Of a stretch of DNA of 64,000 bases, positions 26,681-35,023 are shown one piece after another; position 1 is the first letter of the stretch, and every line of letters starts with the position of its first letter. The DNA is taken from contig CAWCVL010000007.1 of assembly GCA_963798985.1 (NCBI GenBank), positions 806,001 through 870,000 on the forward strand, given 5' to 3'. Under the pieces are notes generated by a model, which searched no databases, was not told the origin of the DNA, and saw nothing but the letters and a program-made list of their open reading frames with translations. Source of the DNA: JACCTU01 sp963798985 (lineage in GTDB: Bacteria > Actinomycetota > Thermoleophilia > Gaiellales > Gaiellaceae). The position numbers and the translations under genes are program-made.

Positions 26681-27159
26681 TACGGGTTCGGTGCGACCGG
26701 GTTCAGCTGGAATGGCAACGGTGAGATCGGCAGTACGGATTGCGGATCACCACCGTTGTGCACGTATTCGCCGTTCGTTCCCCGGATCCAACGAATGCTG
26801 CCCTTGCCGACCAGCGAGAGATCGACGTCGACGCCGCTCCGGACGATCATGCTGAAGGACCCGCCCATCACCTTCCAGCGGAGGTCCTTGCCCGCGAAGC
26901 GTTCTTTTGCATCGTCGTCGTCGAGGTCTGTTCCTCTTGCACCCTTGACGACCGGAAGGATCTCGTCGGTCTTCCACTCGTCGAGGAGGAGGACGCACTG
27001 GCTGCAGCGGCCGATCACCCCGCCCTTCACCAGGACCTTGATCGACCCGTCCAGATCGCGGACGGACAGGGTGCCGTCGCCCGGAGCCCGGACGGTCGCC
27101 GACGCCGCACTGGGAAGTGCGAGGGCGAGCAGGGTCGCGAAGACGACGAGGCGCCGCAT
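26680..27159 (-). CDS. Secreted protein of unknown function, first gene of a two-component operon
   Basis: 159 residues with a clear signal peptide (MRRLVVFATLLALALPSAASA, cleavage predicted after residue 21). A small beta-rich domain follows with one CSQC pair (GRCSQCVLLLDEWK) and a segment SIKVLVKGGVIG. I do not recognise the family. Its stop overlaps the response-regulator start by one base, so it is translationally linked to the regulator and kinase. It could be the ligand-binding partner or a target of that system; this is inference. Confidence 0.7.
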   Translation of the reverse strand: MRRLVVFATLLALALPSAASATVRAPGDGTLSVRDLDGSIKVLVKGGVIGRCSQCVLLLDEWKTDEILPVVKGARGTDLDDDDAKERFAGKDLRWKVMGGSFSMIVRSGVDVDLSLVGKGSIRWIRGTNGEYVHNGGDPQSVLPISPLPFQLNPVAPNP

Positions 27160-27255
27160 GGCTGGAGTATCGAACGCGGAAATATGCGCAACCTGATCGT
27201 AAAGTATGGAAATCGTTAGGGCCAGCCCCCGGCGGCGCTACGGTACTGCGGGTCG

Positions 27256-28866
27256 ATGCGACGAAGCCAGTTCCTGCAGGCGGTCGTGGCCGCGCTCGGC
27301 CTTCCGGCGGCCTCCCGGGCTGCGACCCCGCTTCCCGAGTTGCGTGGCCTGCGCGCCTCGAACGGGGGACGCCCGTTCGCCGGCGACGGACGGCACCTGA
27401 CCACGATCAGCCCCCGGCGGACCGCGCGGCGCCGGGCTCTGATCCGCTTCTCGCTCACGGGCCGGGCGCGCGTGCGGCTCGAGGTCGTCCGGACGGACAC
27501 GATCCGGGTCGGCAAGCCGCTCGCCGAGGTCGTGTGGTCGTCCGAGCGGAGCTTCGCTGCGGGAGCCCACGAGGTCGCGTGGCGCCCGCCCCGCGACCTC
27601 CAGCCGCGGACGTACCAGGTGCACGCCGTCGTCAGCGCGGGCGGCCGGCGACGGACCTACGGCGTGCACCGACCGGGCAGCAAGCTGAGCGGACCGGTCG
27701 TGCGGGTGCTCGGCGTCGAGGTCGCGCTGACGAAGACGAGCTACGCCCCCGGCGAGCCCACCGACCTGCTGATCGCGAGCGACTCGCCTTCGCTCGAGGT
27801 CCAGGTCTTCCACTACGCGGGGCCGGAGCGGTTCGTCGAGCGCGACCTGCGCACGAACGGCGTCGCGGTGACGCCTCCCGCCCACGTCGACTGGCGCGCG
27901 CATGGCGACGCGCCGTCGCGACTGCGCTTCCTGCGTGCCGGCGAATGGCGCAGCGGCCTCTACTTCGTCCGCGCACGAGCCGACGACGGCAACGTCGGCT
28001 ACGCACCGTTCATCCTGCGTCCTCGCGCGCTCGGCGAGCGCCGCGTCGCAGTCGTCCTCTCCACGAACACGTGGCAGGCCTACAACTTCCACGACGCGGA
28101 CGGTGACGGCTGGGGCGACAGTTGGTACGTCAGCTCCAGCACACGAGGTGTCGACGTTTCGCGGCCCTTCCTCGACTTCGGCGTGCCGTTTCGGTTTCGA
28201 GACTGGGATTTGGCGTTCATCGCCTGGCTGAACCGCACCGGTAAGCAGGTCGACTTCCTGTCCGACGACGACGTCGAGAGCGCCGGCACGGGCGACCGCC
28301 TGCGCCGTGCGTACGACCTCGTCGTCTTTCCGGGCCACGCGGAGTACGTGACGTCGCGCGGGCTCGAGATCGTCGAGCGCTACCGCGCGCTCGGCGGCAA
28401 CCTCTTGTTCCTCTCGGCCAACAACTTCTTCTGCCGGGTTCGTCGCGACGGACGCAGGCTCGTGCGGGAGCAGCTCTGGCGCGACCTCGGAAAGCCGGAG
28501 TCCGCGCTCGTCGGCGTGCAGTACGTGGCATCGGACTACGGGCAGCGCCAGGGCCCGTTCGTCGTGCGAGGCGCCGACGCCGCGCGTTGGGCGTTCGAGG
28601 GCACCGGCCTCGAGAACGGCTCGTCGTTCGGCCGCTACGGGATCGAGCTCGACGCGCGCACTGCCGCGTCGCCTCCGGGCACGACGCTGCTCGCCGAGAT
28701 CAAGGACCTGATGGGCGCCGGCCGCTCCGCGGAGATGACGTACTACGAGACGCCCGCGGGCGCGAAGGTCTTCGCCGCAGGCGTCCTGAACTTCGCAGCG
28801 TCGATCGACGACCCGCAGGTCTCGCGGCTCGTCGACAACGTGTGGGCGCGGCTGGCTAGCCGGTAG
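27256..28866 (+). CDS. Secreted protein related to N,N-dimethylformamidase large subunit
   Basis: A 536-residue protein starting MRRSQFLQAVVAALGLPAASRA, a possible twin-arginine or Sec signal. A beta-sandwich region (ALIRFSLTGRARVRLEVVRTD..YQVHAVVSAGGRRRTYGVHRP) precedes a catalytic-like region. That region has VVLSTNTWQAYNFHDADGDGWGD, FLDFGVPF, DLVVFPGHAEYVT and GGNLLFLSANNFFCRV. The VVLSTNTWQAYN and FPGHAEYVT..GGNLLFLSANNFF pattern is the one I associate with the dimethylformamidase beta-subunit family. Many secreted actinobacterial members of that family have no known substrate, so a DMFase reaction should not be assumed. Repeat copy 4 abuts its stop. Confidence 0.68.
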   Translation: MRRSQFLQAVVAALGLPAASRAATPLPELRGLRASNGGRPFAGDGRHLTTISPRRTARRRALIRFSLTGRARVRLEVVRTDTIRVGKPLAEVVWSSERSFAAGAHEVAWRPPRDLQPRTYQVHAVVSAGGRRRTYGVHRPGSKLSGPVVRVLGVEVALTKTSYAPGEPTDLLIASDSPSLEVQVFHYAGPERFVERDLRTNGVAVTPPAHVDWRAHGDAPSRLRFLRAGEWRSGLYFVRARADDGNVGYAPFILRPRALGERRVAVVLSTNTWQAYNFHDADGDGWGDSWYVSSSTRGVDVSRPFLDFGVPFRFRDWDLAFIAWLNRTGKQVDFLSDDDVESAGTGDRLRRAYDLVVFPGHAEYVTSRGLEIVERYRALGGNLLFLSANNFFCRVRRDGRRLVREQLWRDLGKPESALVGVQYVASDYGQRQGPFVVRGADAARWAFEGTGLENGSSFGRYGIELDARTAASPPGTTLLAEIKDLMGAGRSAEMTYYETPAGAKVFAAGVLNFAASIDDPQVSRLVDNVWARLASR

Positions 28867-28959
28867 AGGCGCAAGTCGCGAATCCGCTCGCGCGGATCCG
28901 CGACCGCTTTGGCACCTAAAGGCGGCCGCTTCGCGGCCGCCTTGCCGCAGCGATTTCAC
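28866..28959 (-). repeat. Interspersed two-hairpin repeat, copy 4
   Basis: On the minus strand, 8 bases after the stop of the small gene at 28968. It reads TGTGAAATCGCTGCGGCA, the perfect hairpin GGCGGCCGC-GAA-GCGGCCGCC, TTTAGG, TGCCAAAGCGG linker, then GCGGATCCGCGCGAGCGGAT and TCGCGACTTGCGC. The most complete copy and a good reference for the family. Lies between convergent genes. Confidence 0.92.
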
Positions 28960-28967
28960 ATCGAGCG

Positions 28968-29249
28968 TCAGGCGGCCCGACGTAACGACAGCTCGGGATG
29001 TCGCTCGGCGGCGCCGCTCCAGATCTCGTTCGCCGCTTCCTCGCTGAGGAGGTTGAGCGCGATCGCATTGATCGTCGCCACCGACGCCGACTCCAGCAGG
29101 CGTCCGACCGACTCGGCCGGTGCGCCCGAGCGCTCGAGCACCCGCGCCAGCTCCTCGAGCCGCGCGACCAGGATCCGCTCGGTGCGCTCCGTCCGTGCCC
29201 GCCGCGTCATGTGGGTCCGTTTCTGGCCGGTCTCGGCCTCTCCTGCCAT
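28968..29249 (-). CDS. Small helical protein of unknown function
   Basis: A 93-residue, mostly helical protein (RILVARLEELARVLERSGAPAESVGRLLESASVATINAIALNLLSEEAANEIW) with a basic N-terminus. No family recognised. Alternative start at the internal Met (29210, MTRRARTERTER). It lies 29 bases downstream of the 3-hydroxyacyl-CoA dehydrogenase on the same strand and is the last gene before repeat copy 4. Confidence 0.55.
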   Translation of the reverse strand: MAGEAETGQKRTHMTRRARTERTERILVARLEELARVLERSGAPAESVGRLLESASVATINAIALNLLSEEAANEIWSGAAERHPELSLRRAA

Positions 29250-29278
29250 CGTTCGGACCGTAGCCCCGACCTCGGACG

Positions 29279-30137
29279 CTACTCGTAGCGGTAGAAGCCC
29301 TCGCCGCTCTTGCGGCCGAGCCTCCCGTCCGCCTGCATCGCGACGAGCCGCTCCGGCGGGCCCATCCTCGGCTCCCCCAGCTTGCCGTGCAGCGCCTCGG
29401 AGGCGTGAATGTGGATGTCGATCCCGATCAGGTCGATCAGCGCGCACGGGCCCATCGGCCAGCCGGCACCGTTCGTCATCGCCTTGTCGAGGTCCTCGGG
29501 GCTCACCCCCGCCTCGTCGAGCACGCGCACGCAGTCGTTGAGCAGCGGGATGAGGATCCGGTTGACGATGAAGCCCGGGGTGTCGTTGCAGCGCACCGGC
29601 TGCTTGCCTGCGCGCTCCGCCCACGCGTACGCGGCGTCGACGGCCGACTCGTCGCTCAGCCCGGTGCGTACGATCTCGACGAGCGGCAGCAGTGGGGCCG
29701 GGTTGAAGAAGTGCATCCCGATCACGCGCTCTGGACGCTGAGTCGACTCTGCGATCTCGGTGACCGAGAGCGCGGAGGTGTTGGTGGCGAGGATCGCGTC
29801 GGGCGAGCACACGCGCTCGAGCTCTGCGAAGAGCGCGCGCTTTGCGTCCAACTCCTCGACGATCGCCTCGATCACGAGGTCACACTGGGCGAGCTCGTCC
29901 ACCTCCGTCGTGGTGCTGAGCCGTCCGAGCGCGGCGTCACGCTCCGCCGCCTCGAGCTTGCCCTTTTCGACTGCGCGACCGAGGAAGTGCTCGATCCGGC
30001 CGCGTGCGCGCTCGTTCAGTTCCTCGCTGACCTCGCGGCCGACCACCTCGTTTCCGGCGAGCAAGGCGATCTGCGCGATCCCCGCGCCCATCGTCCCGAG
30101 GCCGACGACCCCGACTCTCTCGATCTCGCGAGGCCAA
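29279..30137 (-). CDS. 3-hydroxyacyl-CoA (3-hydroxybutyryl-CoA) dehydrogenase, one frame break near the start
   Basis: NAD-dependent oxidation or reduction of 3-hydroxyacyl-CoA. The Rossmann motif VGVVGLGTMGAGIAQIALLAGNEVV opens the protein. ATNTSALSVTEIAES, IGMHFFNPAPLLPLVEIV (catalytic His) and NDTPGFIVNRILIPLLNDCVRVLDEAG follow, with C-terminal domain GPCALIDLIGIDI..KSGEGFYRYE. In frame there is no normal start. A TTG at 30137 gives MAREIERVGVVG if one base is removed near 30126-30134, matching the +1 pattern elsewhere. It follows the thiolase stop by one base. About 285 residues, normal for the stand-alone enzyme. Confidence 0.9.
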
Positions 30138-30138
30138 G

Positions 30139-31319
30139 CTAGACGCGCTCGATCACGCCGGCGATCGCCATGCCGAACCCGATGCACATGCAGGCGACGC
30201 CATAACTGCGCGTCGCGGCGGTCGAGCTCGTTCAGCAGCGTCGCCGTCACGCGGGCGCCGGTCGCGCCGAGCGGATGGCCGAGCGAGATCCCGCCGCCGT
30301 TCGGGTTCACGTCCGCCCAGCGCTCGGTCAGGCCGGTGTCGCGCATGAACTGGATGGCGACCGACGCGAACGCCTCGTTCACCTCGACCGCGGCGATGTC
30401 GTCCCAGCTCAGGCCCGCCTTCGCGAGCGCCTTGGCGCACGCCTCGGGGTTGCCGTGGAGCATCCGGTGCGGGTCGACGCCGGAGAGGCCGAAGGAGACG
30501 AAGCGCGCGCGCGGCTCCAGATTCGAGCCGCGAGGCGGCGTCCTCGCTCGCGATCAGCACCGCGGCCGTGCCGTCGCAGATCTGGCTCGAGCTTCCGGCG
30601 GTCACCTTCCCGTCCGGCAGGAATGCGGGCGCCAATGAAGCGAGCTTCTCGGCCGACGTGTCGCGCCGGGGTGTCTCGTCGACCGCGAACGTCGTCGTCG
30701 CCACGGCCGCGCCCGCAGGCTGCAGCTCGCCTTGAAGCTCGATCGGCACGATCTCGCGCACGAAGTTCCCGGCGTCGCTCGCGGCGATCGCGCGCCGGTG
30801 CGACTCGAGCGAGTACTCGTCGAGCTCCTCGCGCGAGATGTTCCACTCGTCGGCGATCACCTCGGCCGAGATCCCCTGCGGCACGATCTGCCAGCGCTCG
30901 TGGAGCCGGTCCGAGACGTCTCCGCCGTTCGAGCCCATCGGAACCCGCGACATCATCTCGACACCCGCGGAGACGACGACGTCGAGCTGGCCCGACCAGA
31001 CCGCGGCCGCCGCGTTGAAGTTCGTCTGCATCGAGGAGCCGCACTGCCGGTCGACGGTCGTCCCGGCGACGGTCTCGGGCCACCCCGCGACCAGCACCGC
31101 CATCCGGCCAACATTCCAGCCTTGCTCCCCGACCTGGGTCACGCAGCCCATCTGGACGTCCTCGACCTCGCCCGGCTCGAGGCCGGCCCGCTCGACCAGC
31201 CCGTTCAGCACCTGGCCGGCCAGCTCGTCGCCGCGGATCCCCGCCAGCGTCCCGTTCCGGCGGCCGATCGGCGACCGGACGGCGTCGACGATCAGCGCCT
31301 CGGACTTCCATTTGCCCAT
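30139..31319 (-). CDS. Acetyl-CoA acyltransferase (thiolase), two frame breaks
   Basis: Thiolase condenses or cleaves acyl-CoA/acetyl-CoA. Catalytic Cys93 sits in VDRQCGSSMQTNFNA. GHPLGATGAR with its conserved His is in NPNGGGISLGHPLGATGARV, and the second active-site Cys in CMCIGFGMA near the C-terminus. Breaks fall near 30519-30527 (after EDAASRL) and 30203-30208 (before YGVACMCIG); the span is 3n+2 bases. With the dehydrogenase directly downstream this forms a beta-oxidation or acetoacetyl-CoA module. Divergent from the cyclic-nucleotide-binding gene with 22 bases between starts. Confidence 0.92.
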
Positions 31320-31341
31320 GGGACAAGTTTAGAGTCGCCCC

Positions 31342-31755
31342 ATGGCGTTGCGCATGAACGCAAAGCAGAAGCTCTTGAAGCAGGTGCCGCTCTTTTCGCG
31401 CTGCTCGGGGCCGGAACTCGAGGCAATCGGGAAGATCGCGGACGAGCTCGACTTCAAGGAGGGCAAGGAGCTCGCCCGCGAGGGCGCGGCGGGCCGCGAG
31501 TTCTTCGTGATCATCACCGGCACCGCCGAAGTCACCCGCGGGAAGAAGAAGCTCCGGACGCTCTCCGACGGCGACTTCTTCGGCGAGATCTCGCTGATCA
31601 CGAAGCTTCCGCGCACGGCGAGCGTGACGACCGTTTCGCCCACGCGCGCGCTCGTGATCACCGACCGCTCGTTTCGCCGGATGCTCGACCAGTCACCGCC
31701 GATCCAGCGCAAGGTGCTCGAGGCGCTCGGCGAACGGCTCGAGCGGACGTCATAG
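31342..31755 (+). CDS. Cyclic-nucleotide-binding domain protein without DNA-binding domain
   Basis: 137 residues forming one CNB domain: LFSRCSGPELEAIGKIADELDFKEGKELAREGAAGREFFVIITGTAEV, then GDFFGEISLITKLPRTASVTTVSPTRALVITDRSFRRML. The phosphate-binding cassette is GEISLITKLPRTASV, close to the cAMP-binding GE(L/I)AL..PRAAT consensus. There is no helix-turn-helix, so it is not a CRP-type regulator. Such stand-alone domains may act as cAMP receptors. Close behind it (15 bases) is an aldehyde dehydrogenase on the same strand. Confidence 0.85.
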   Translation: MALRMNAKQKLLKQVPLFSRCSGPELEAIGKIADELDFKEGKELAREGAAGREFFVIITGTAEVTRGKKKLRTLSDGDFFGEISLITKLPRTASVTTVSPTRALVITDRSFRRMLDQSPPIQRKVLEALGERLERTS

Positions 31756-31770
31756 ATCTAGACTGGCCGC

Positions 31771-33213
31771 ATGGCCGCGACCGCGACCGAGCGCAAGCTG
31801 TTCGTCGCCGGCGAGTGGGTCGAGACCGGCGAGTGGATCGACGTGCGCTCGCCGTACTCGGGCGACGTCGTCGGCCGCGTCGCGAAGGGCGGCGCTGACG
31901 AGACGCGGCGCGCGATCGACGCTGCCGCCCGCGCGCTCGAGAATCCGCTCCCCGCGCACAAGCGCGCGGAGATCCTCGTCAAGGTCGCCGGCGCGCTCGG
32001 CCGCCGCCACGAGGAGGTCGCGCGCACGATCTCGGAGGAGGCCGGCAAGCCGATGAAGGCGGCGCGCGTCGAGGCGGCGCGCGCGATGTCGACCTACACC
32101 TACGCCGCGGTCGTCGCGCGCACGCTCGCCGGCGAGATGGTCCCGATGGACGGGTCGCAGGCAGGCGAGGGCAAGCTCGCGTTCACGCTCCGCGTTCCGA
32201 TCGGCGTCGTCGGCGCGATCTCGCCGTTCAACTTCCCGCTGAACCTCGTCGCGCACAAGATCGCGCCCGCTCTCGCGGCGGGGTGCCCCGTCGTGCTGAA
32301 GCCGGCCACGCAGACGCCGCTCTCGGCGCTGCTGCTCGCCGAGCTCGAAGAGGAGGCCGGCCTGCCGCCGGGCTGGCTCAGCGTCGTCGTCGGGCCTGCC
32401 TCCGAGATCGGCGACGTGCTCGTCGAGGACGAGCGCGTCCGGCTGATCACGTTCACCGGCTCGGGCGACGTCGGCTGGGGAATCCGCGAGCGCGCCCCTC
32501 GCAAGAAGGTCAATCTCGAGCTCGGTAACGCGACGCCGGCGATCGTGTGCTGCGACGCGCCGCCGTCGACCGCCGACAAGCTCGCCGCGAACTCGTTCTC
32601 GTTCGCAGGTCAGAGCTGCATCTCCGTTCAGCGCATCTACGTGATGGCGGACGCCTGGGACGACTTCGTGCGCGAGTTCGTCGCGAAGGTCGAGGCGCTG
32701 AAGGTCGGTGACCCGGCCGACGACGAAACGGACGTCGGTCCGTTGATCGCGGAGAAGGAACGCGATCGCGTGCTCGAGTGGATCCACGCGAGCTCCGGCG
32801 AGGTGCTCACCGGAGGCGAGCTGACGGCCGACGGGCTGCTTCGCCCGACCGTGATCGCGAACCCCGCGCCGACCGACAAGGTGCAGAAGGAAGAGGTCTT
32901 CGGCCCCGTCGTGACCCTCACACGGACCAACTCGCTCGACGAGGCGATCGAGCTCGCGAACTCGACGCGCTACGGGCTCCAGGCTGCGATCTTCAGCTTC
33001 GACCTCCGCCCCGCGCTCGTCGCCGCGCAGCGGCTCGAGTTCGGCGGGGTGATCATCAACGAGGCTCCGACCTTCCGCGCAGACCAGATGCCGTACGGCG
33101 GCGTGAAGGACTCGGGCAACACGCGTGAAGGCCCCGCGTGGGCCGTGCGCGAGATGACGGAGGAGCGGCTCGTCGTCTTCCAGCTTCCCCAGAAGCCCGC
33201 GAGCACGCCGTAG
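31771..33213 (+). CDS. Aldehyde dehydrogenase family protein
   Basis: 480 residues of NAD(P)-dependent aldehyde dehydrogenase. The substrate-proximal PFNFPLNL is at 152-159, KPATQTPLSA at 177-186, FTGSGDVGWGIRE at 228-240, general base Glu250 in LELGNATP, nucleophile Cys283 in FAGQSCISVQR, and EEVFGPVVTL near 375. ELGN replaces the more usual ELGG, and the FAGQSCISVQR loop is of the kind seen in lactaldehyde/succinate-semialdehyde-type enzymes. The exact substrate is not determined. The gene follows the CNB protein, and the thiolase pair lies divergently upstream, which hints at carboxylic-acid metabolism. Confidence 0.9.
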   Translation: MAATATERKLFVAGEWVETGEWIDVRSPYSGDVVGRVAKGGADETRRAIDAAARALENPLPAHKRAEILVKVAGALGRRHEEVARTISEEAGKPMKAARVEAARAMSTYTYAAVVARTLAGEMVPMDGSQAGEGKLAFTLRVPIGVVGAISPFNFPLNLVAHKIAPALAAGCPVVLKPATQTPLSALLLAELEEEAGLPPGWLSVVVGPASEIGDVLVEDERVRLITFTGSGDVGWGIRERAPRKKVNLELGNATPAIVCCDAPPSTADKLAANSFSFAGQSCISVQRIYVMADAWDDFVREFVAKVEALKVGDPADDETDVGPLIAEKERDRVLEWIHASSGEVLTGGELTADGLLRPTVIANPAPTDKVQKEEVFGPVVTLTRTNSLDEAIELANSTRYGLQAAIFSFDLRPALVAAQRLEFGGVIINEAPTFRADQMPYGGVKDSGNTREGPAWAVREMTEERLVVFQLPQKPASTP

Positions 33214-33223
33214 ACTCGCGCCT

Positions 33224-33697
33224 ATGAGCTCGTTCCTGTCGCGCGTGCTCCGGCCGACGCCGGAAGCGCAGCCCGCTGCGGCGGCGCCGGCCCGCAGGCC
33301 GCTCCCGCCGACCGGCCAGCTGCGTCGCGAGCGGCGGACGCTCCTTCGCCTCCGCGAGCAGCGCATTCGCGACCTCGGCGGGATCGTGCTCGAGATGGTC
33401 CGTCGGGACGAGTTCCGGGAGGATCTCGTGTACGAGCAGGCGGCGGACCTGATCGGCCTCGAAGACCGCCTCCACGAGCTCGAGATGCTCCTGTCGGCGG
33501 CCACGAGCGTTCACCGCTCGGCGCCGTCGGCACGGTGCGCGTGCGGCGCCCCCGTCCTCTGGGGGCAGCACTTCTGCGCGAACTGTGGACGGCCGGCAGG
33601 CGACGCGCTCGTCGCCTGCGCGAGCTGCGGGCACGCGCTCCCGGCCGACGCCAAGTTCTGCGCGAGCTGCGGCGCGGTCGCGGCACACGACGCGTGA
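33224..33697 (+). CDS. Double zinc-ribbon protein
   Basis: 157 residues. A Pro/Ala-rich N-terminus is followed by a helical region (RRERRTLLRLREQRIRDLGGIVLEMVRRDEFREDLVYEQAADL). A C-terminal double zinc ribbon carries four knuckles (CACG..CANCG, CASCG..CASCG, about residues 105-150). The function is unknown; zinc ribbons of this type often mediate protein contacts. Its stop overlaps the start of the next zinc-ribbon gene (GTGA). Confidence 0.78.
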   Translation: MSSFLSRVLRPTPEAQPAAAAPARRPLPPTGQLRRERRTLLRLREQRIRDLGGIVLEMVRRDEFREDLVYEQAADLIGLEDRLHELEMLLSAATSVHRSAPSARCACGAPVLWGQHFCANCGRPAGDALVACASCGHALPADAKFCASCGAVAAHDA

Positions 33698-34362
33698 CCT
33701 CCGGCGGCGGGGGCGGCTTCTGCCCCAGGTGCGGTGCGCTCGTCGAGCCGGGTCAGGAGTACTGCCTCGAGTGTGGCCTGCGTCAGCCCGGCAGCGGGCT
33801 CGCCGCGACCGTCGGGACGGCCTGGCAGCAGCGGGTGCGGAGACGCCTCCCCGGCTGGCTCCTGCCGATCCTCGCGGCGCTCCTCGTCGCCGCCGTGATG
33901 ACGGGCGTCGCGATCCTGATCTCCAGTGGGAACGACGACGGGCCGCAGGTGATCGACGCCACCGGGCCGAGCTCGATCTCGACGCCCACGACCGAGACCG
34001 TCCCGACGGAGCCGACCACGACCGCGGCCACCACGGAATCCGAGACCACGCCCACGGCGACCGAGCCACCTCCGGCTCCACAGCTCGTCGACTGGCCACC
34101 GAGCCAGAACGGCTACACGATCGTCATCGCCTCGCTGCCGGCCGGCGGCGGGCGCGCCCAGGCGATCAGAAAGGCCCGCGAGGTGCTCGCCAGCGACCTG
34201 CCGGAGGTCGGCGTGATCGACTCCGGCGAGTTCTCGAGCCTCCACCCCGGCTACTACGTCGTCTTCAGCGGGATCTACGCCGATCAGCGGGCCGCGCTGA
34301 GAGGCATCGGGCGCGTTCAGAGCCTCTACCCGGCGGCCTACATTCGCCAGATCAGCCGCTGA
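33694..34362 (+). CDS. Zinc-ribbon membrane protein with SPOR-like C-terminus
   Basis: 222 residues. The N-terminal zinc ribbon is CPRCG..CLECG (residues 10-29), followed by one membrane helix (GWLLPILAALLVAAVMTGVAIL, about 53-76). Next come a Thr/Pro/Glu-rich extracytoplasmic linker (TPTTETVPTEPTTTAATT) and a C-terminal domain of about 80 residues (NGYTIVIASLPAGGGRAQAIRKAREVLASDLPEVGVIDSGEFSSLHPGYYVVFSG). The last part has the pattern of SPOR domains (YTIVIAS..A..A..L...G..V). SPOR domains bind denuded peptidoglycan at division sites; assignment here is tentative. Coupled to the upstream zinc-ribbon gene. Confidence 0.7.
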   Translation: MTSGGGGGFCPRCGALVEPGQEYCLECGLRQPGSGLAATVGTAWQQRVRRRLPGWLLPILAALLVAAVMTGVAILISSGNDDGPQVIDATGPSSISTPTTETVPTEPTTTAATTESETTPTATEPPPAPQLVDWPPSQNGYTIVIASLPAGGGRAQAIRKAREVLASDLPEVGVIDSGEFSSLHPGYYVVFSGIYADQRAALRGIGRVQSLYPAAYIRQISR

Positions 34363-34394
34363 CGTTCTCTCTCGAGGCAACGAGGGCGGCGACT

Positions 34395-34421
34395 TTGTAA
34401 CACGGCCCCGATCTGTATAGA
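34395..34421 (+). promoter_or_regulatory. Possible promoter upstream of the 34503 gene
   Basis: TTGTAA (34395-34400) and TATAGA (34416-34421) are separated by 15 bases; shifting the first box by one base gives 16. The region is noticeably more AT-rich than its surroundings and lies about 80 bases upstream of the next start codon. Spacing is shorter than ideal, so the call is moderate. Confidence 0.45.
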
Positions 34422-34451
34422 CTCGGTTTCAAGGGGTCTGGCCGGGGAGAT

Positions 34452-34466
34452 TTAACCCGGGGTTAA
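34452..34466. promoter_or_regulatory. Perfect 7-bp inverted repeat, possible operator
   Basis: TTAACCC (34452-34458), a single G, GGGTTAA (34460-34466). It lies between the predicted promoter and the start codon at 34503, where a bound dimeric repressor would act. No T run follows, so a terminator role is unlikely. Confidence 0.45.
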
Positions 34467-34502
34467 CCGCCATTTGATGATGCTCTTGCGAGACAACGAA
34501 GC

Positions 34503-34958
34503 ATGATCGACGAGCAGACACTCCAGCTACAACACTGCATGTATCAGTACTCCCGGGCGATTTATCGCTCGATCAAGGATCTGATCGACCCGTACGTCGA
34601 CGGGGACACGCAGCTGGAGTTCCGCCGCGAAGTGCTGGACGCGTGCCAGCAGACGATGGAGCGGATCGCTGCCGACCCGCTCTACTTCGCAAAGCCGGAG
34701 CGCGCGCTCTTCCAGGACATCCGCCGCTACTTCCCGATCACGGTGCAGGCGGAAGTCGCCTGGGCGGTGCAGGAGGGCGTCAGCGCCGCCTGCGCCTTCA
34801 TCGAGGACCAGATCGAGCAGGGCGCCCTCGACGGCGGCGTCGCCCGCTGCCGCGCGACCACCCGCAAGGGCAAGCCGTGCCAGCGCACCCCCCTGCCCGA
34901 GCGCGACTACTGCCCTTCGCACCAGCATCTGGAATCGCGCACGAAGGTCGCAGCGTAG
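34503..34958 (+). CDS. Conserved-looking protein with C-terminal Cys/His motif
   Basis: 151 residues. Most of the protein is helical (YQYSRAIYRSIKDLIDPYV, FRREVLDACQQTMERIAADPLYFAKPERALFQDIRRYFP, EVAWAVQEGVSAACAFIEDQIEQ). The C-terminus has CRATTRKGKPCQRTPLPERDYCPSHQ, a Cys-x6-GxPC-x9-CxxH arrangement found as a short putative metal-binding tail in several bacterial proteins. Function unknown. It lies just upstream of pafBC on the same strand, under its own candidate promoter and palindrome. Confidence 0.75.
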   Translation: MIDEQTLQLQHCMYQYSRAIYRSIKDLIDPYVDGDTQLEFRREVLDACQQTMERIAADPLYFAKPERALFQDIRRYFPITVQAEVAWAVQEGVSAACAFIEDQIEQGALDGGVARCRATTRKGKPCQRTPLPERDYCPSHQHLESRTKVAA

Positions 34959-35023
34959 AGACGCGCTAGAGTCGCTGCGCCCTGTCGCACGACACTGACA
35001 AGTTAATCCGCCAGCTTTCGCTC

